Positions 54,715-63,926 of a DNA stretch of 64,000 nucleotides are shown here, one piece after another. The notes under the pieces were generated by a model. It had not been told where the DNA came from. It worked only from the letters and a program-made list of their open reading frames with translations, and did no database searches. Position numbers and translations under genes: made by a program. Source of the DNA: UBA1731 sp964567665. Lineage in GTDB: Bacteria; Verrucomicrobiota; Kiritimatiellia; RFP12; UBA1067. Location of the stretch: positions 23,757-87,756 of the forward strand of contig CAZMNN010000006.1 of assembly GCA_964567665.1 (NCBI GenBank). Reading direction: 5' to 3'. Every line of letters begins with the position of its first letter. Within the stretch, counting starts at the first letter, position 1.

Positions 54715-55536
54715 TCAAAACCCGAAATAGTGGAGCATCTTCACGATGAACGCCTTGAGTTCCGTGCGCGGCACGATCTTGTCGATGAATCCGTGCGCCA
54801 GAAGGTACTCCGCCGTCTGGAAGTCGTCAGGCAGCTTCTGGTGTATCGTGTTCTCGATCACGCGGCGGCCAGCGAACCCGATCAGCGCCCCAGGCTCCGT
54901 TATGTTGATGTCGCCGAGCATCGCATACGATGCGGAGACGCCGCCCGTCGTCGGGTCGGTGAGCACGGAGATGTACGGAAGCCCTGCATCCTTGAGCCTC
55001 CCGATTGCAGCCGACGTCTTGGCCATCTGCATAAGGGAGAGGATGCCTTCGTGCATCCGGGCGCCGCCGGATGCGGAGCAGAGCACGAGCGGACGGCGCT
55101 CGGCGATCGCCTGTTCGGCGGCCCTGCAGATGCGCTCGCCCGTTCCCGTGCCGAGAGATCCGCCCATGAAGGCGAAATCCATCACGCCGAGCATCACCGG
55201 AACGCCACCCATCGCAGCCGTCCCTACGACCACCGATTCCGTTTCGCCGGTCTTGGCGATTGTCGCCTCGACCTTGTCCTTGTAGGCGCCGGAGGCGTCA
55301 TGGAACTTGAGGTGGTCGGAGTACGATACGTCACGAAACAGTTCGCTGAATGTCCCCTCGTCGGCAAGAAGCGCAATGCGGGCGCGCGCCTTCATGCGTC
55401 CGTGATAGCCGCACTCCGGACATATGCCCTTCCAGTCCTTCTTCGCAAAATACTTCCTGCAGCGCGGACACACCGTCCACAGCTCCTTGCTCTGCGGGAT
55501 AGCCGCCTTCTCCACCTTCTTCTCAAACCATGCCAT
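54715..55536 (-). CDS. accD: Acetyl-CoA carboxylase carboxyltransferase subunit beta
   Basis: The 273-residue protein begins MAWFEKKVEKA with a four-cysteine zinc ribbon (Cys 23, 26, 39, 42) and then the carboxyltransferase core (GGSLGTGTGERICRA and LCSASGGARMHEG). The start at 55536 follows AAGGAGA; the longer frame to 55587 is repeat-free but unsupported. A TGTGGTATAAT promoter sits about 25 nt upstream. It forms an operon with accA. Confidence 0.94.
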   Translation of the reverse strand: MAWFEKKVEKAAIPQSKELWTVCPRCRKYFAKKDWKGICPECGYHGRMKARARIALLADEGTFSELFRDVSYSDHLKFHDASGAYKDKVEATIAKTGETESVVVGTAAMGGVPVMLGVMDFAFMGGSLGTGTGERICRAAEQAIAERRPLVLCSASGGARMHEGILSLMQMAKTSAAIGRLKDAGLPYISVLTDPTTGGVSASYAMLGDINITEPGALIGFAGRRVIENTIHQKLPDDFQTAEYLLAHGFIDKIVPRTELKAFIVKMLHYFGF

Positions 55537-55560
55537 CGGAATCTCCTTAAATGTCCGCCG

Positions 55561-55571
55561 ATTATACCACA
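55561..55571 (-). promoter_or_regulatory. Extended -10 promoter of accD
   Basis: Minus-strand TGTGGTATAAT has TATAAT at 55566-55561, about 25 nt before the accD ATG. Confidence 0.5.
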
Positions 55572-55596
55572 AAAGCCGCAGAGCCACGCAACTGCA

Positions 55597-56985
55597 TCAA
55601 GCCTTGACCTCCCAGCCCGGCTCGTACTCGCGTGTCCAGAACTTTGCCGCCGCACAATTGGGGTCTTTGAGCCTGCCCGTCTGCGGATCTATATGAACGG
55701 CCTCGCCGGTCATCATCGACACGTTTCCAAGCTCCGTCAGGAGGTTGGACTTCAGCGACGAATCGATCGGCTGGGCGGTGTCGAGATTCTTCTCGCGGAC
55801 GCACTTCACGAAGCGGGCGACATGGCAGCGGTCGCAGCCGCGAATCGGATCGGAAAGCCGCGTATCGCCTACCTGCGCCGCAGGATCCGCCTCGTTCGCC
55901 GCCCATTCCTTGATGAGCTTCCTGCCCGTGCGGTCGTAGACTGCCGATTCGCCGAGCGGACCAAAGAACGCAAGCCCGTCATCGCAGTAGACGAGACAGC
56001 CCGTCCACTTCCCCATGAACGGGAACGCGCCGGAATGGGAGCAGCCCTCCCATGTGAGGTACTTCTTGTCCGGGAATTGAACCGTGAGCATATGGGTGTC
56101 GTCCCAGTTCCAGTCCTCCCCTTCGCAGAAGAGGTGCCCGCCACCGGCATAGACCCGCTCCGGCCACTCTGCGCCGAGCGCCCAGCGCCCGATGTCCACA
56201 AAATGCAGTCCGTTGTTCGGAAGGTCGCCCGTGCCGTAGCCACGGAAGAAGCGCCAGTTGTAGTGGACGATGTTCGTGCGGTATTCCGTGCGCGGTGCGC
56301 AGCACTGCCACAGATCCCAGTCGAGCCATTCAGGCACAGGGGCCGGCTTCACGTTCCTGATCGCCGGACGGTCGCTCATGCACCATGCCTTTGCCCAGTG
56401 CGGTCTGCCGTACGCGCCGGAGCGGATCGCCGCCACAGCCTGCTGCGTTGCATACGAGCTGCGCCGCTGAGTGCCGAGCTGGAACACCACCCCCGTCTTG
56501 CGCTGCACTTCGGCCAGAACCTCGGCCTCGCCGGCCGTCACGCCGATGGGCTTCTCAAGGTAGACCGCCTTGCCGGCCTTCATGGCCGCACAGGCGATGT
56601 ACACGTGGCTGTGGTCCGGCGTCGCGACGATTACGCCGTCTATGGACGGATCGGCCACCACTTCGCGGAAATCCTTGACCTTGCGCGGCATCCTCCCCGA
56701 AATCTGCTTCACGGTCTCCGCCGCAAGATCCATCGCCGTGGAATCCACGTCGCACACCACGGATATTTCGCAGTCGGGAAGTTCGGCGAAGCGGCTCATC
56801 ACCTGAAAGCCGCGTCCGCGTCCGCCCTTTGGATCTACGACAAAGCCGTTCCCGTGATTTGCGGTCCTGGCGCATCCGATGATGGCGAGGGACACCTTGC
56901 CGGACGGAGCCCCGAACACTGTGTTGGCCGATGCAATCGCGAACGCACCCGCGCCTGCGGTTTTGATGAAGTCTCTACGGTTCAT
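55597..56985 (-). CDS. Tat-exported Gfo/Idh/MocA-family oxidoreductase
   Basis: The 462-residue protein starts MNRRDFIKTAGAGAFAIASA, a Tat signal without a lipobox Cys. The NAD(P)-binding region is SLAIIGCARTANHG, followed by GVIVATPDHSHVYIAC and AVYLEKPIGVTAGEAEVL. The C-terminal half contains Trp-rich strands (NIVHYNWRFFRGYGTGDLPNNG, here cut to key residues W, R and G) typical of exported family members. The paralog at 38151-39539 differs in its lipobox and length distribution. The start follows AAGGAGCG. Confidence 0.88.
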   Translation of the reverse strand: MNRRDFIKTAGAGAFAIASANTVFGAPSGKVSLAIIGCARTANHGNGFVVDPKGGRGRGFQVMSRFAELPDCEISVVCDVDSTAMDLAAETVKQISGRMPRKVKDFREVVADPSIDGVIVATPDHSHVYIACAAMKAGKAVYLEKPIGVTAGEAEVLAEVQRKTGVVFQLGTQRRSSYATQQAVAAIRSGAYGRPHWAKAWCMSDRPAIRNVKPAPVPEWLDWDLWQCCAPRTEYRTNIVHYNWRFFRGYGTGDLPNNGLHFVDIGRWALGAEWPERVYAGGGHLFCEGEDWNWDDTHMLTVQFPDKKYLTWEGCSHSGAFPFMGKWTGCLVYCDDGLAFFGPLGESAVYDRTGRKLIKEWAANEADPAAQVGDTRLSDPIRGCDRCHVARFVKCVREKNLDTAQPIDSSLKSNLLTELGNVSMMTGEAVHIDPQTGRLKDPNCAAAKFWTREYEPGWEVKA

Positions 56986-57060
56986 GGCATCTCGCTCCTT
57001 GTTCCAGATGTTTGCCGCCCCTGCGTCCGCCACCCGGCGACAGCGCAGGGATCGCCGCCA

Positions 57061-57071
57061 ATTATACCACA
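57061..57071 (-). promoter_or_regulatory. Extended -10 promoter of the second Gfo/Idh/MocA gene
   Basis: Minus-strand TGTGGTATAAT has TATAAT at 57066-57061, about 75 nt before the ATG at 56985 and just beyond the aconitase stop. Confidence 0.5.
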
Positions 57072-57096
57072 AGCGGAACGCATCCGCGATGCGCCG

Positions 57097-59043
57097 TCAC
57101 TTCAACGACGCAAGCAATCCGCCGGCGAGCACAAGATGCCGCTCGCGGTCGGAAAGCGTCGCGGTCGCCGTGAACGTCCTGCCGCCGACGCGAACCGTGA
57201 CCTTGCCGTCACCCTCGACCGCCTCGCGGACGTTGCCGAACTCAAGCCGGTCCCCCGCGTTGAGCGAATCGTAGTCTGCCGCATCGTCGAAGATGAACGG
57301 CACGATTCCGAAGTTGATGAGGTTTGCGCGGTGGATGCGTTCGATGGACTTCGCCAGCACGGCCTTGACGCCGAGATACATCGGGCACAGCGCAGCGTGT
57401 TCGCGGCTCGAACCCTGTCCGTAGCTCTCGCCGGCGACGATCACGTTCGCAAGCCCCGCCTTGCGGTTTTCGAGACACTTGTCGTGGAACTTCGGATCGC
57501 ACGGCTCGAACACGAACTTCGCGTATTCGGGAATGTTCGATCTGAACTTCAAGCGGGCGCCGGCCGGCATTATGTGGTCGGTCGTTATCTTGTCGCCGAC
57601 CTTGATCGCGCACGCGGCGTTGAACGACGCCGGAAGCGGCTCGCCCTTCGGCACCTGCGCGATGTTCGGCCCGCGCACGATCTTCGCGCCCCTCACGCCC
57701 TTACCGGCCGTATTGCGGTAGAGGAACATCGAATCGTCGATGGGGAACTTGGACGGCGCAGGAACCGCGCTCACGGTATGCTTGCGGGGATCCGTCACCT
57801 TTCCGGAAAGGGCGCTCGCCGCAGCCGTCTCCGGAGAGACAAGGTAGACCTGCGCGGATTTCGTTCCGCTGCGCCCCTCGAAATTGCGGTTGTTCGTGCG
57901 GAGCGACACCGCGCCGGTGCGCGGACTCATGTGCGCCCCGATGCAGAATCCGCAGGCGTTCTCAAGGATGCGGCAGCCGGCCTTGACGAGCGTGGCGAGA
58001 GAGCCGTCCGCCGCCAACATGCTCACGACCTGACGCGAACCGCAGGCTATGCCGACCTCCACGTCGTCCGCGACGTGCTTGCCCTTGAGCATGAGGGCGA
58101 CGGTGCGGATGTCGCGGTAGGAGCTGTTTGTGCAGGAGCCGATCATTATCTGGTTCACCGCCGTTCCGGACATCTTGCGCACGGTCACGATGTTGCCGGG
58201 CGAATGTGGCGCCGCCATCAGCGGCTCAAGCTTCGAGAGGTCGATCTCGTACACGTCGTCGTACTCCGCTCCGCGATCCGCCGTAAGCTCGACCCAGTCC
58301 TTTGCGCGTCCCTGTGCGGCAAGGAACTTCTTCGTGACGGAATCGCTCGGAAACACGCTCGTAGTCACGCCAAGCTCCGCGCCCATGTTCGTGATCGTAG
58401 CACGGCTCGGCACGTCGAGCGTCTTTACGCCAGGGCCGAAGTATTCGAATATCCAGCCGACGTTGCCCTTCGTGCCGAAGCGCTCAAGAACCTTCAGTAT
58501 CACGTCCTTCGCGCTCACGCCCTTCGGCATCCTGCCGGTGAGCTTGATTCCTCGCACCTTCGGCGTGGGGATGTGGAATGCGCCGCCGGCCATCGCCACT
58601 GCGATGTCGATGCCGCCCGCGCCGATCGCGATCATGCCGATTCCGCCGCCCGTCGGCGTGTGGGAGTCGCTTCCGAGAAGCGTCTTGCCAGGCTTGCCGA
58701 AGCGCTCAAGGTGCAACTGGTGGCAGATGCCGTTGCCGGCCTTCGAATACACGATTCCGTACTTCTTCGCAACGGACGCAAGGAAATCATGGTCGTCGGC
58801 GTTCTCGAACCCGATCTGCACGGTGTTGTGATCCACATACGATACGGCAAGCTCGTTGCGCACGTGCGGAACGTCCATCGATTCGAACTGCAGATACGCC
58901 ATCGTACCCGTCGCATCCTGCGTGAGCGTCTGGTCTATGCGTATCCCCAGTTCGCTGTCCGTCGCCGGATTGCCCTCCACAAGGTGCGCCGCAATTATCT
59001 TGCGCGTGACGTTCATCGGTTCTTTCCTGTCGGCTTTCTTCAT
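57097..59043 (-). CDS. Aconitate hydratase
   Basis: The 648-residue protein belongs to the aconitase superfamily, close in size to the short (Aquifex-type) aconitases. The three cluster-ligand cysteines are in GSCTNSS (near residue 300) and CGFC (near 361); the substrate-binding SRQV and LRTNNRNFEGRSG segments are present, and a C-terminal swivel domain follows. It interconverts citrate and isocitrate; isopropylmalate or homoaconitate isomerase roles are less likely because both domains are fused. The start at 59043 follows AGGAGGG. Confidence 0.87.
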   Translation of the reverse strand: MKKADRKEPMNVTRKIIAAHLVEGNPATDSELGIRIDQTLTQDATGTMAYLQFESMDVPHVRNELAVSYVDHNTVQIGFENADDHDFLASVAKKYGIVYSKAGNGICHQLHLERFGKPGKTLLGSDSHTPTGGGIGMIAIGAGGIDIAVAMAGGAFHIPTPKVRGIKLTGRMPKGVSAKDVILKVLERFGTKGNVGWIFEYFGPGVKTLDVPSRATITNMGAELGVTTSVFPSDSVTKKFLAAQGRAKDWVELTADRGAEYDDVYEIDLSKLEPLMAAPHSPGNIVTVRKMSGTAVNQIMIGSCTNSSYRDIRTVALMLKGKHVADDVEVGIACGSRQVVSMLAADGSLATLVKAGCRILENACGFCIGAHMSPRTGAVSLRTNNRNFEGRSGTKSAQVYLVSPETAAASALSGKVTDPRKHTVSAVPAPSKFPIDDSMFLYRNTAGKGVRGAKIVRGPNIAQVPKGEPLPASFNAACAIKVGDKITTDHIMPAGARLKFRSNIPEYAKFVFEPCDPKFHDKCLENRKAGLANVIVAGESYGQGSSREHAALCPMYLGVKAVLAKSIERIHRANLINFGIVPFIFDDAADYDSLNAGDRLEFGNVREAVEGDGKVTVRVGGRTFTATATLSDRERHLVLAGGLLASLK

Positions 59044-59080
59044 TTTTCCCTCCTGTTTGAATCGTGTGTTATGTCCAAAA

Positions 59081-59749
59081 TCAACCGAGCCTTGCGACTG
59101 CGGACTTTATGTCGTTCCACATCTCCCGCTTTGCCTCGTTCATGTGCGGAGAATCCGGCTGAAAGTGCGTGAATATGAAATCCGGCGAAAACGTCGTGAT
59201 CGCCGGAATGCCGCCGACCGTAAGCCATGCGCCACGCACCGGACGCGCCGCCGGGAACCGCTTCCGCATCGCGTCGGAGCCGAGCATCACGATGACTCGC
59301 GCCTTGCACCGTTCGTTCATCAGCAGACGCACCCCCGGCCGGATCTTGCCGATGGCAGCAAACGTCCTGCGCATCGCCTCCGCGCCGGCGTCCGAAAGCG
59401 GCCGTCCGGTGAAGAACGCAATGTCGCATTCCGCCGCCCCTCCTGACGCGGCGGAATCGGCCCGCGCAGCGGACGGCGCAGCCGGCACGGACTGCGCCTT
59501 GGGCGGAGTGACGGAGGCCGGCGCGGCGAAACCCCTCCGCTGCACCGGCTCCTCCTGCGCGGAGACCTGCGGCGTTCCTGTCGTCGTGTTTCCGGTTGCG
59601 ACATCGCTTGGAGCGGCAGGGATGTCCGGAGACGGCGGCTCTTCGCGCTCCGGCGGCACGAGAAGCGCACGGTCGATCTCGACCGTGCGCGTCCCCAGCT
59701 CCCGCTCGAGCTCCAGGTTCTCAAGAATCTGATCGTAGATGTCCATCAT
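59081..59749 (-). CDS. Uracil-DNA glycosylase family 4-like protein, degenerate
   Basis: The 222-residue protein begins MMDIYDQILENLELERELGTRTVEIDRALL, an N-terminal helix common in family 4 uracil-DNA glycosylases. A Pro/Ala-rich linker and the C-terminal half of a UDG fold follow (RVIVMLGSDAMR, RGAWLTVGGIPAITTFSPDF). The four cysteines that bind the [4Fe-4S] cluster and the GEAPG catalytic motif are not recognisable. It lies between galE and the aconitase gene. Activity is doubtful; a regulatory or single-strand-binding remnant is possible. Confidence 0.55.
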   Translation of the reverse strand: MMDIYDQILENLELERELGTRTVEIDRALLVPPEREEPPSPDIPAAPSDVATGNTTTGTPQVSAQEEPVQRRGFAAPASVTPPKAQSVPAAPSAARADSAASGGAAECDIAFFTGRPLSDAGAEAMRRTFAAIGKIRPGVRLLMNERCKARVIVMLGSDAMRKRFPAARPVRGAWLTVGGIPAITTFSPDFIFTHFQPDSPHMNEAKREMWNDIKSAVARLG

Positions 59750-59820
59750 CCGGCGCTGCCTGCTGCGGCCGGACTGACAGTCCTGCACAGCGGATGCGGG
59801 TCTCCGCCATGCGGCATCCG

Positions 59821-60852
59821 TCAGTCCTTCTTGCCGAACCCGTAAGGATTCATCGACTGCCAGCGCCAGAGGTCTTCGCACATCTTCTCGATGCCGCGCT
59901 CGGCCTTCCAGCCCAGCTCCTCCTTGGCGAACGACGGATCGGCCCAGCACTCCGCCACGTCACCCGGACGGCGGGGCTTTATCACGTACGGGACTGTGCG
60001 TCCGCTCGCCTTCTCGAACGCCTTGACGATCTGAAGGACGGAGTAGCCATTGCCCGTGCCGAGATTGATGATCTTGAGACCGTATCCGTCAGCCTTCTCA
60101 AGACGCTCCACCGCCTTGAGATGCGCATTGGCGAGATCGACCACATGGATGTAGTCGCGCACACCCGTGCCGTCCGGCGTGGGATAGTCGTTCCCGAACA
60201 CCGAAAGCTCCTTGAGCCTCCCGATCGCGACCTGCGCGACGTACGGCAGGAGGTTGTTCGGGATTCCGGCGGGATCTTCGCCGATAAGTCCGCTCTCGTG
60301 GGCGCCGATCGGATTGAAGTAGCGCAGAAGTATCACATTCCACGAAGGATCGGCCTTCTGCACATCCCTGAACACCTGCTCCATCATAAGCTTCGTCCAG
60401 CCGTACGGGTTGGTGCATCCGGGCGTGGGGAAGTCTTCGCGGATCGGCACGGACTTCGGCTGCCCGTATACCGTGGCGCTGGACGAGAACACGATGTTCT
60501 TGCAGTTGTGCGCGGCAAGCACCTTCAGCAGGGTGAACGTTCCGCCAAGGTTGTTCTGATAGTACTTGAGCGGAATCTGGACGGACTCGCCGACTGCCTT
60601 CAGCGCGGCGAAATGTATCGTCGCATCGAATGGCGCCTCTGCGGAGACGATTCTGTCAAGCGCAGCCTCGTCACGGATGTCCGCCTTGTAGAACTTCACG
60701 TCCTTGCCGGTGATCTGCCTGACGCGCCGGAGCGACTCCTCGGAGGAGTTGCAGAGGTTGTCCACGACCACGACTTCATGTCCGGCATTGAGAAGCTCAA
60801 CGCACGTGTGGCTGCCGATGAATCCGGCGCCGCCGGTAACAAACACCTTCAT
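59821..60852 (-). CDS. galE: UDP-glucose 4-epimerase
   Basis: The 343-residue protein is an extended SDR enzyme: GGAGFIGSH at 7-15, SSSATVYG, and [11 protein letters not shown] with the catalytic Tyr and Lys near 146-150 (Trp replaces the usual residue between them). [18 protein letters not shown] is typical of GalE. It interconverts UDP-glucose and UDP-galactose for envelope glycans. It is downstream of efp and probably co-transcribed. Confidence 0.93.
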   Translation of the reverse strand: MKVFVTGGAGFIGSHTCVELLNAGHEVVVVDNLCNSSEESLRRVRQITGKDVKFYKADIRDEAALDRIVSAEAPFDATIHFAALKAVGESVQIPLKYYQNNLGGTFTLLKVLAAHNCKNIVFSSSATVYGQPKSVPIREDFPTPGCTNPYGWTKLMMEQVFRDVQKADPSWNVILLRYFNPIGAHESGLIGEDPAGIPNNLLPYVAQVAIGRLKELSVFGNDYPTPDGTGVRDYIHVVDLANAHLKAVERLEKADGYGLKIINLGTGNGYSVLQIVKAFEKASGRTVPYVIKPRRPGDVAECWADPSFAKEELGWKAERGIEKMCEDLWRWQSMNPYGFGKKD

Positions 60853-60879
60853 TTTGGTTGCCTCCCGCAGAGTGCGCCG

Positions 60880-61455
60880 TTACTTGGTTGCGGTGCGGTC
60901 GTTGTATTCGCCGGTCTCGGTGTTGATGCGGATTACGTCGCCTTCGTTGATGAAGAGCGGCACAGGAAGCGTATAGCCGCCCTCGACCGTCGCCGGCTTC
61001 GTCACCTTTCCGGAGGCAGTGTTGCCCTTCACGCCAGGCTCGACCTTCGTGACCTTGCGCGTCACCAGCTGAGGGAGAGCGACGCCAATCACCTTGTCGT
61101 TGAAGAACAGCGCTGAAACCTCCATCTCGTCCATGAGGAAGTACTTCTTGTCGCCCATGACGTCCGCCGACACGCGGATCTCCTCGAAGTTCTCGTCCGT
61201 GAACACGAACGCCGTGCCGTCGTCATACGAATAGGTGACATCGCGCTGAATAAGCTCCGGCTTCTCGAACTTGTCGCCTGAACGGTAGCTGCGGCTCATT
61301 CCGCCGCCCGTTATCATGTTGCGGAGCTTGCAGTTGTAGATTGCCTGTCCCTTGCCGGGCTTGGAGAAGTCAAACTCCGTGATTTCCCAAGGCTCGCCGT
61401 CAATCAAAAGCTTGACGCCCTTGTGCAACTCTCCCGCTCCGATTACTTCGCCCAT
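60880..61455 (-). CDS. efp: Translation elongation factor P
   Basis: The 191-residue protein has the EF-P three-barrel layout with the modified-Lys loop KPGKGQA (Lys 35) and ends in GDVIRINTETGEYNDR. It relieves ribosome stalling at polyproline, relevant for the Pro-rich proteins in this window. The Lys loop is of the E. coli type, which is beta-lysylated by EpmA; no epmA is in the window. The start at 61455 fits the family. A promoter lies about 50 nt upstream. Confidence 0.95.
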   Translation of the reverse strand: MGEVIGAGELHKGVKLLIDGEPWEITEFDFSKPGKGQAIYNCKLRNMITGGGMSRSYRSGDKFEKPELIQRDVTYSYDDGTAFVFTDENFEEIRVSADVMGDKKYFLMDEMEVSALFFNDKVIGVALPQLVTRKVTKVEPGVKGNTASGKVTKPATVEGGYTLPVPLFINEGDVIRINTETGEYNDRTATK

Positions 61456-61501
61456 CTTGTGCTCCTTAGTTGTATCTGTTCTTGAATGAAATTTGTCTTG
61501 T

Positions 61502-61530
61502 ATTATACCGAAAACGCCACATCCCCGCAA
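61502..61530 (-). promoter_or_regulatory. efp promoter
   Basis: Minus-strand TTGCGG (61530-61525), a 17-nt spacer and TATAAT (61507-61502) lie about 47 nt before the efp start. Confidence 0.6.
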
Positions 61531-61628
61531 CTCGCAGATGAATTTCACGGAATCGCCCTGCATCACCGGCAATTCTCCGCAAAGGCGGCGGCACTCTGCA
61601 CCGTGGACGGCCTTGGCGTCCGACGGCC

Positions 61629-62300
61629 CTACTTGGTCTGCCGTGACGAGAGGTCAGCAACCCCGGATTCGTCGAAACGGCGTCTGCGCACGGTCGCGTT
61701 CGTCGCGTTCACGACGGCGTAGCGCGGACACGTCTCCACATGGTCGTTTATGATGCCGCAGGCCTGAAGATGGGAGTAGACCGTGACCGGGCCGAGATAC
61801 TTGAATCCGCGCTTGCGAAGGTCTGCGCTGATGGCCGCCGACAGCCCGTTCGACGCCGGGATCAGCCCCTTGCCGTGCCTGTCGTAGAGAATCGTCTTGC
61901 CGTCCGAAAAGCCCCAGATGTATGCCGTGAATGAGCCGAACGCCCGGCGAACCTCGATGAACGCCCGCGCATTCTGGATGACGGCCTCAATCTTCCGGCG
62001 CGAACGTATCATTCCGTCATGCGCAAGGATTCGCTCAACGTCGGCATCTCCGTAGGCGGCGATCCTGTTGAAGTCGAAGCGCTCGAAGACGGTGCGGAAT
62101 ATCTCACGCTTTCTCATCATGAGATCCCAGCTCAGTCCGCACTGCATCACCTCCATCATGAGATACTCGAACTGGCGTCTGTCGTCACGGACAGGCATTC
62201 CCCATTCCTCGTCGTGGTACCGGCGGGTGATTTCGGATACGCACCCCCAGCTGCATGGCCTCGCGTCATCGGCGTTTGCGCCGCCGGCATCCATGTGCAT
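61629..62300 (-). CDS. tag: DNA-3-methyladenine glycosylase I
   Basis: The protein of about 223 residues has RPCSWGCVSEITRRYHDEEWGMP near its start, the Tag pattern C-x-W and YHDxEWG, then FEYLMMEVMQCGLSW and the C-terminal GPVTVYSHLQACGIINDHVETCPR. It excises 3-methyladenine from alkylated DNA. An AGGAAAGGG site favours the ATG at 62300. Confidence 0.92.
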   Translation of the reverse strand: MHMDAGGANADDARPCSWGCVSEITRRYHDEEWGMPVRDDRRQFEYLMMEVMQCGLSWDLMMRKREIFRTVFERFDFNRIAAYGDADVERILAHDGMIRSRRKIEAVIQNARAFIEVRRAFGSFTAYIWGFSDGKTILYDRHGKGLIPASNGLSAAISADLRKRGFKYLGPVTVYSHLQACGIINDHVETCPRYAVVNATNATVRRRRFDESGVADLSSRQTK

Positions 62301-62347
62301 CACAGGCCCTTTCCTCGAATGTCAGATTCCGCGTTGCCGCCGGAACT

Positions 62348-63289
62348 TCACTTCATCTTGCCCGATACGGCCTCCCAGGCGCAGATGCGCATCAGCTCGG
62401 CATCCCTCTCCGGCAAACCGGACGGCACATACGTGCAGGCTGTCACATCCTTCCCGAACAGAGCCGCCACCCATACGCACCCCTGCAGGTATTCTCCCGC
62501 CGGATTGAGATGGAACGCATCTACCTGGAGTTTGCCGCTGTCCGACCACGATGCCCTTCCGACCGGATCGCCGAAGAACGGCAACAGCGCAGGCGGACGA
62601 AGCGCGGCGCGTTCGGATGCCGATGGCACGTTCTTCCACTCTACCGGTCGCCGCGTCCGGTAGAGCTGGACGGCCGTCCCGGTTGGGATGACCTTCAGGC
62701 CATGCTTCCGAGCCAGCATCGCATAGGCGTCATGCAGTTTGGCGTACATCTCGTTAGGCGTAAGCCCCCACGTCGCCAACCGGTCGTCGTAGGGACTGTA
62801 CGACCATGTCTCCTGGATGCGGATTTCGGCCTGCGGCGCGAGTTCGCGGATTTTTGCGATCAGCTTGTCCGCATACGGTTGGTACGTCTCAAGGAACGCG
62901 CTCTTTCCGCTTGCCTGCTGCACCGTCACCACATCCCACCGGTCGGCGGCAAGCGCCTGCGGAATGTTGGCGCAGCCTCCCTTCATCACCTTCTGAATCG
63001 GCGCATCCTGCACCGCACACGACGTCCAGCTCAACTGCACGAGATAGGGCCGCGCCTCCGGATCTTCCGCAGCCTTCTCGACGTTGCTCCAGTGCGCATC
63101 GAGCGGACATCCACCGATGTAGAGGTTCGCGAGGTCGAGTTCACACCCCGTAGCACGAGCCACTGCCGGCATCTGCTTCAGCACGCTCGCCGAGAAGCTG
63201 TTGCCTACCATCAACACCTTCAGCGTCTCGGCCTCGACCGACAGAGACGCTGCAGTCCATGCCACCATCAGAGCACATACGCGCTTCAT
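62348..63289 (-). CDS. Secreted SGNH-hydrolase-like protein (DUF4886 type)
   Basis: The 313-residue protein has a signal peptide (ALMVAWTAASLSVEA-ET), LKVLMVGNSFSASV (the GNSxS nucleophile block, Ser near residue 31), GGCPLDAHW, VTVQQASG and the C-terminal DAFHLN carrying Asp and His. This layout matches the DUF4886 group of SGNH hydrolases. The substrate is probably an acylated carbohydrate. The start follows AAAGGAG. Confidence 0.82.
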   Translation of the reverse strand: MKRVCALMVAWTAASLSVEAETLKVLMVGNSFSASVLKQMPAVARATGCELDLANLYIGGCPLDAHWSNVEKAAEDPEARPYLVQLSWTSCAVQDAPIQKVMKGGCANIPQALAADRWDVVTVQQASGKSAFLETYQPYADKLIAKIRELAPQAEIRIQETWSYSPYDDRLATWGLTPNEMYAKLHDAYAMLARKHGLKVIPTGTAVQLYRTRRPVEWKNVPSASERAALRPPALLPFFGDPVGRASWSDSGKLQVDAFHLNPAGEYLQGCVWVAALFGKDVTACTYVPSGLPERDAELMRICAWEAVSGKMK

Positions 63290-63435
63290 TGCAAACTCCT
63301 TTCACCGACAGGTTCCTGAACTAAATGCGCCAACTCTATCATTTCCCGTCAACGGACGCAAGGCACAGCGCATAGATATGCCGTCAGGCTATCTCCTGCC
63401 ACATTCAGACATCCCCATGCCATGATGCCCATCCG

Positions 63436-63750
63436 CTATGCGGCGAGTTTCAGGCCTACTATTCCGGCGAGGACGAGGGATGCAGAGACAAGTCGGAGCG
63501 CCGTCGCAGGTTCGTGGAAGACAAGGATGCCGCACACCACCGCGCCTAACGCACCGATGCCCGTCCAGATTGCATATGCCGTGCCGAGCGGAATCGTCCG
63601 CATCGCCCAGGCCAGCAGCCAAACGGACGCCACCATGCCGACAACGGTGATCACGGAAGGAAGCGGGCGCGTGAACCCGTGAGAAGCTTTCATCGCGACC
63701 GACCAAATGACCTCAAATACGCCGGCGAGAACAAGAACTAACCATGCCAT
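63436..63750 (-). CDS. Small multidrug resistance protein of the Gdx/SugE type
   Basis: The 104-residue protein has four membrane helices and the Gdx-type sequence: MAWLVLVLAGVFEVIWSVAMK with the conserved Glu in helix 1, LLAWAMRTIPLGTAYAIWTGIGA, and a C-terminal GLKLAA. Gdx proteins export guanidinium; other SMR members export cationic drugs. The start at 63750 fits the family, and AAAGGAAAGG lies just upstream. A promoter about 110 nt upstream leaves a leader of about 100 nt. Confidence 0.88.
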   Translation of the reverse strand: MAWLVLVLAGVFEVIWSVAMKASHGFTRPLPSVITVVGMVASVWLLAWAMRTIPLGTAYAIWTGIGALGAVVCGILVFHEPATALRLVSASLVLAGIVGLKLAA

Positions 63751-63859
63751 GGCAAAATGCCTTTCCTTTTCACGGAGAGCCCGTCTCTCGCATCCAGAAT
63801 CGCCGCAGTCGCGCATCGCGTCCACCAACGGCCACGTGCGGTTTCCACGGGCGGCGCAG

Positions 63860-63870
63860 AGTATACCACA
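63860..63870 (-). promoter_or_regulatory. Extended -10 promoter of the Gdx/SugE gene
   Basis: Minus-strand TGTGGTATACT has TATACT at 63865-63860. The predicted transcript has a leader of about 100 nt containing a GAGAG-ACGGG-CTCTC hairpin (63789-63775). Confidence 0.45.
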
Positions 63871-63926
63871 ACGGCAACCCTCCCCTCAACCGACGAACAC
63901 TTTTGGAGGAGAAGGTCGCGGAAACG

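Noticed and set aside
54730..59172. A 1,480-codon plus-strand open frame
   Set aside because: It is antisense to accD, accA-side, Gfo/Idh/MocA and aconitase genes. High GC and codon bias leave the opposite frame open; it has no recognisable domain.
63771..63850. Guanidine-I or guanidine-III riboswitch before the Gdx gene
   Set aside because: The conserved core sequences of those classes that I remember are not present; only a single ACGG-loop hairpin is seen.
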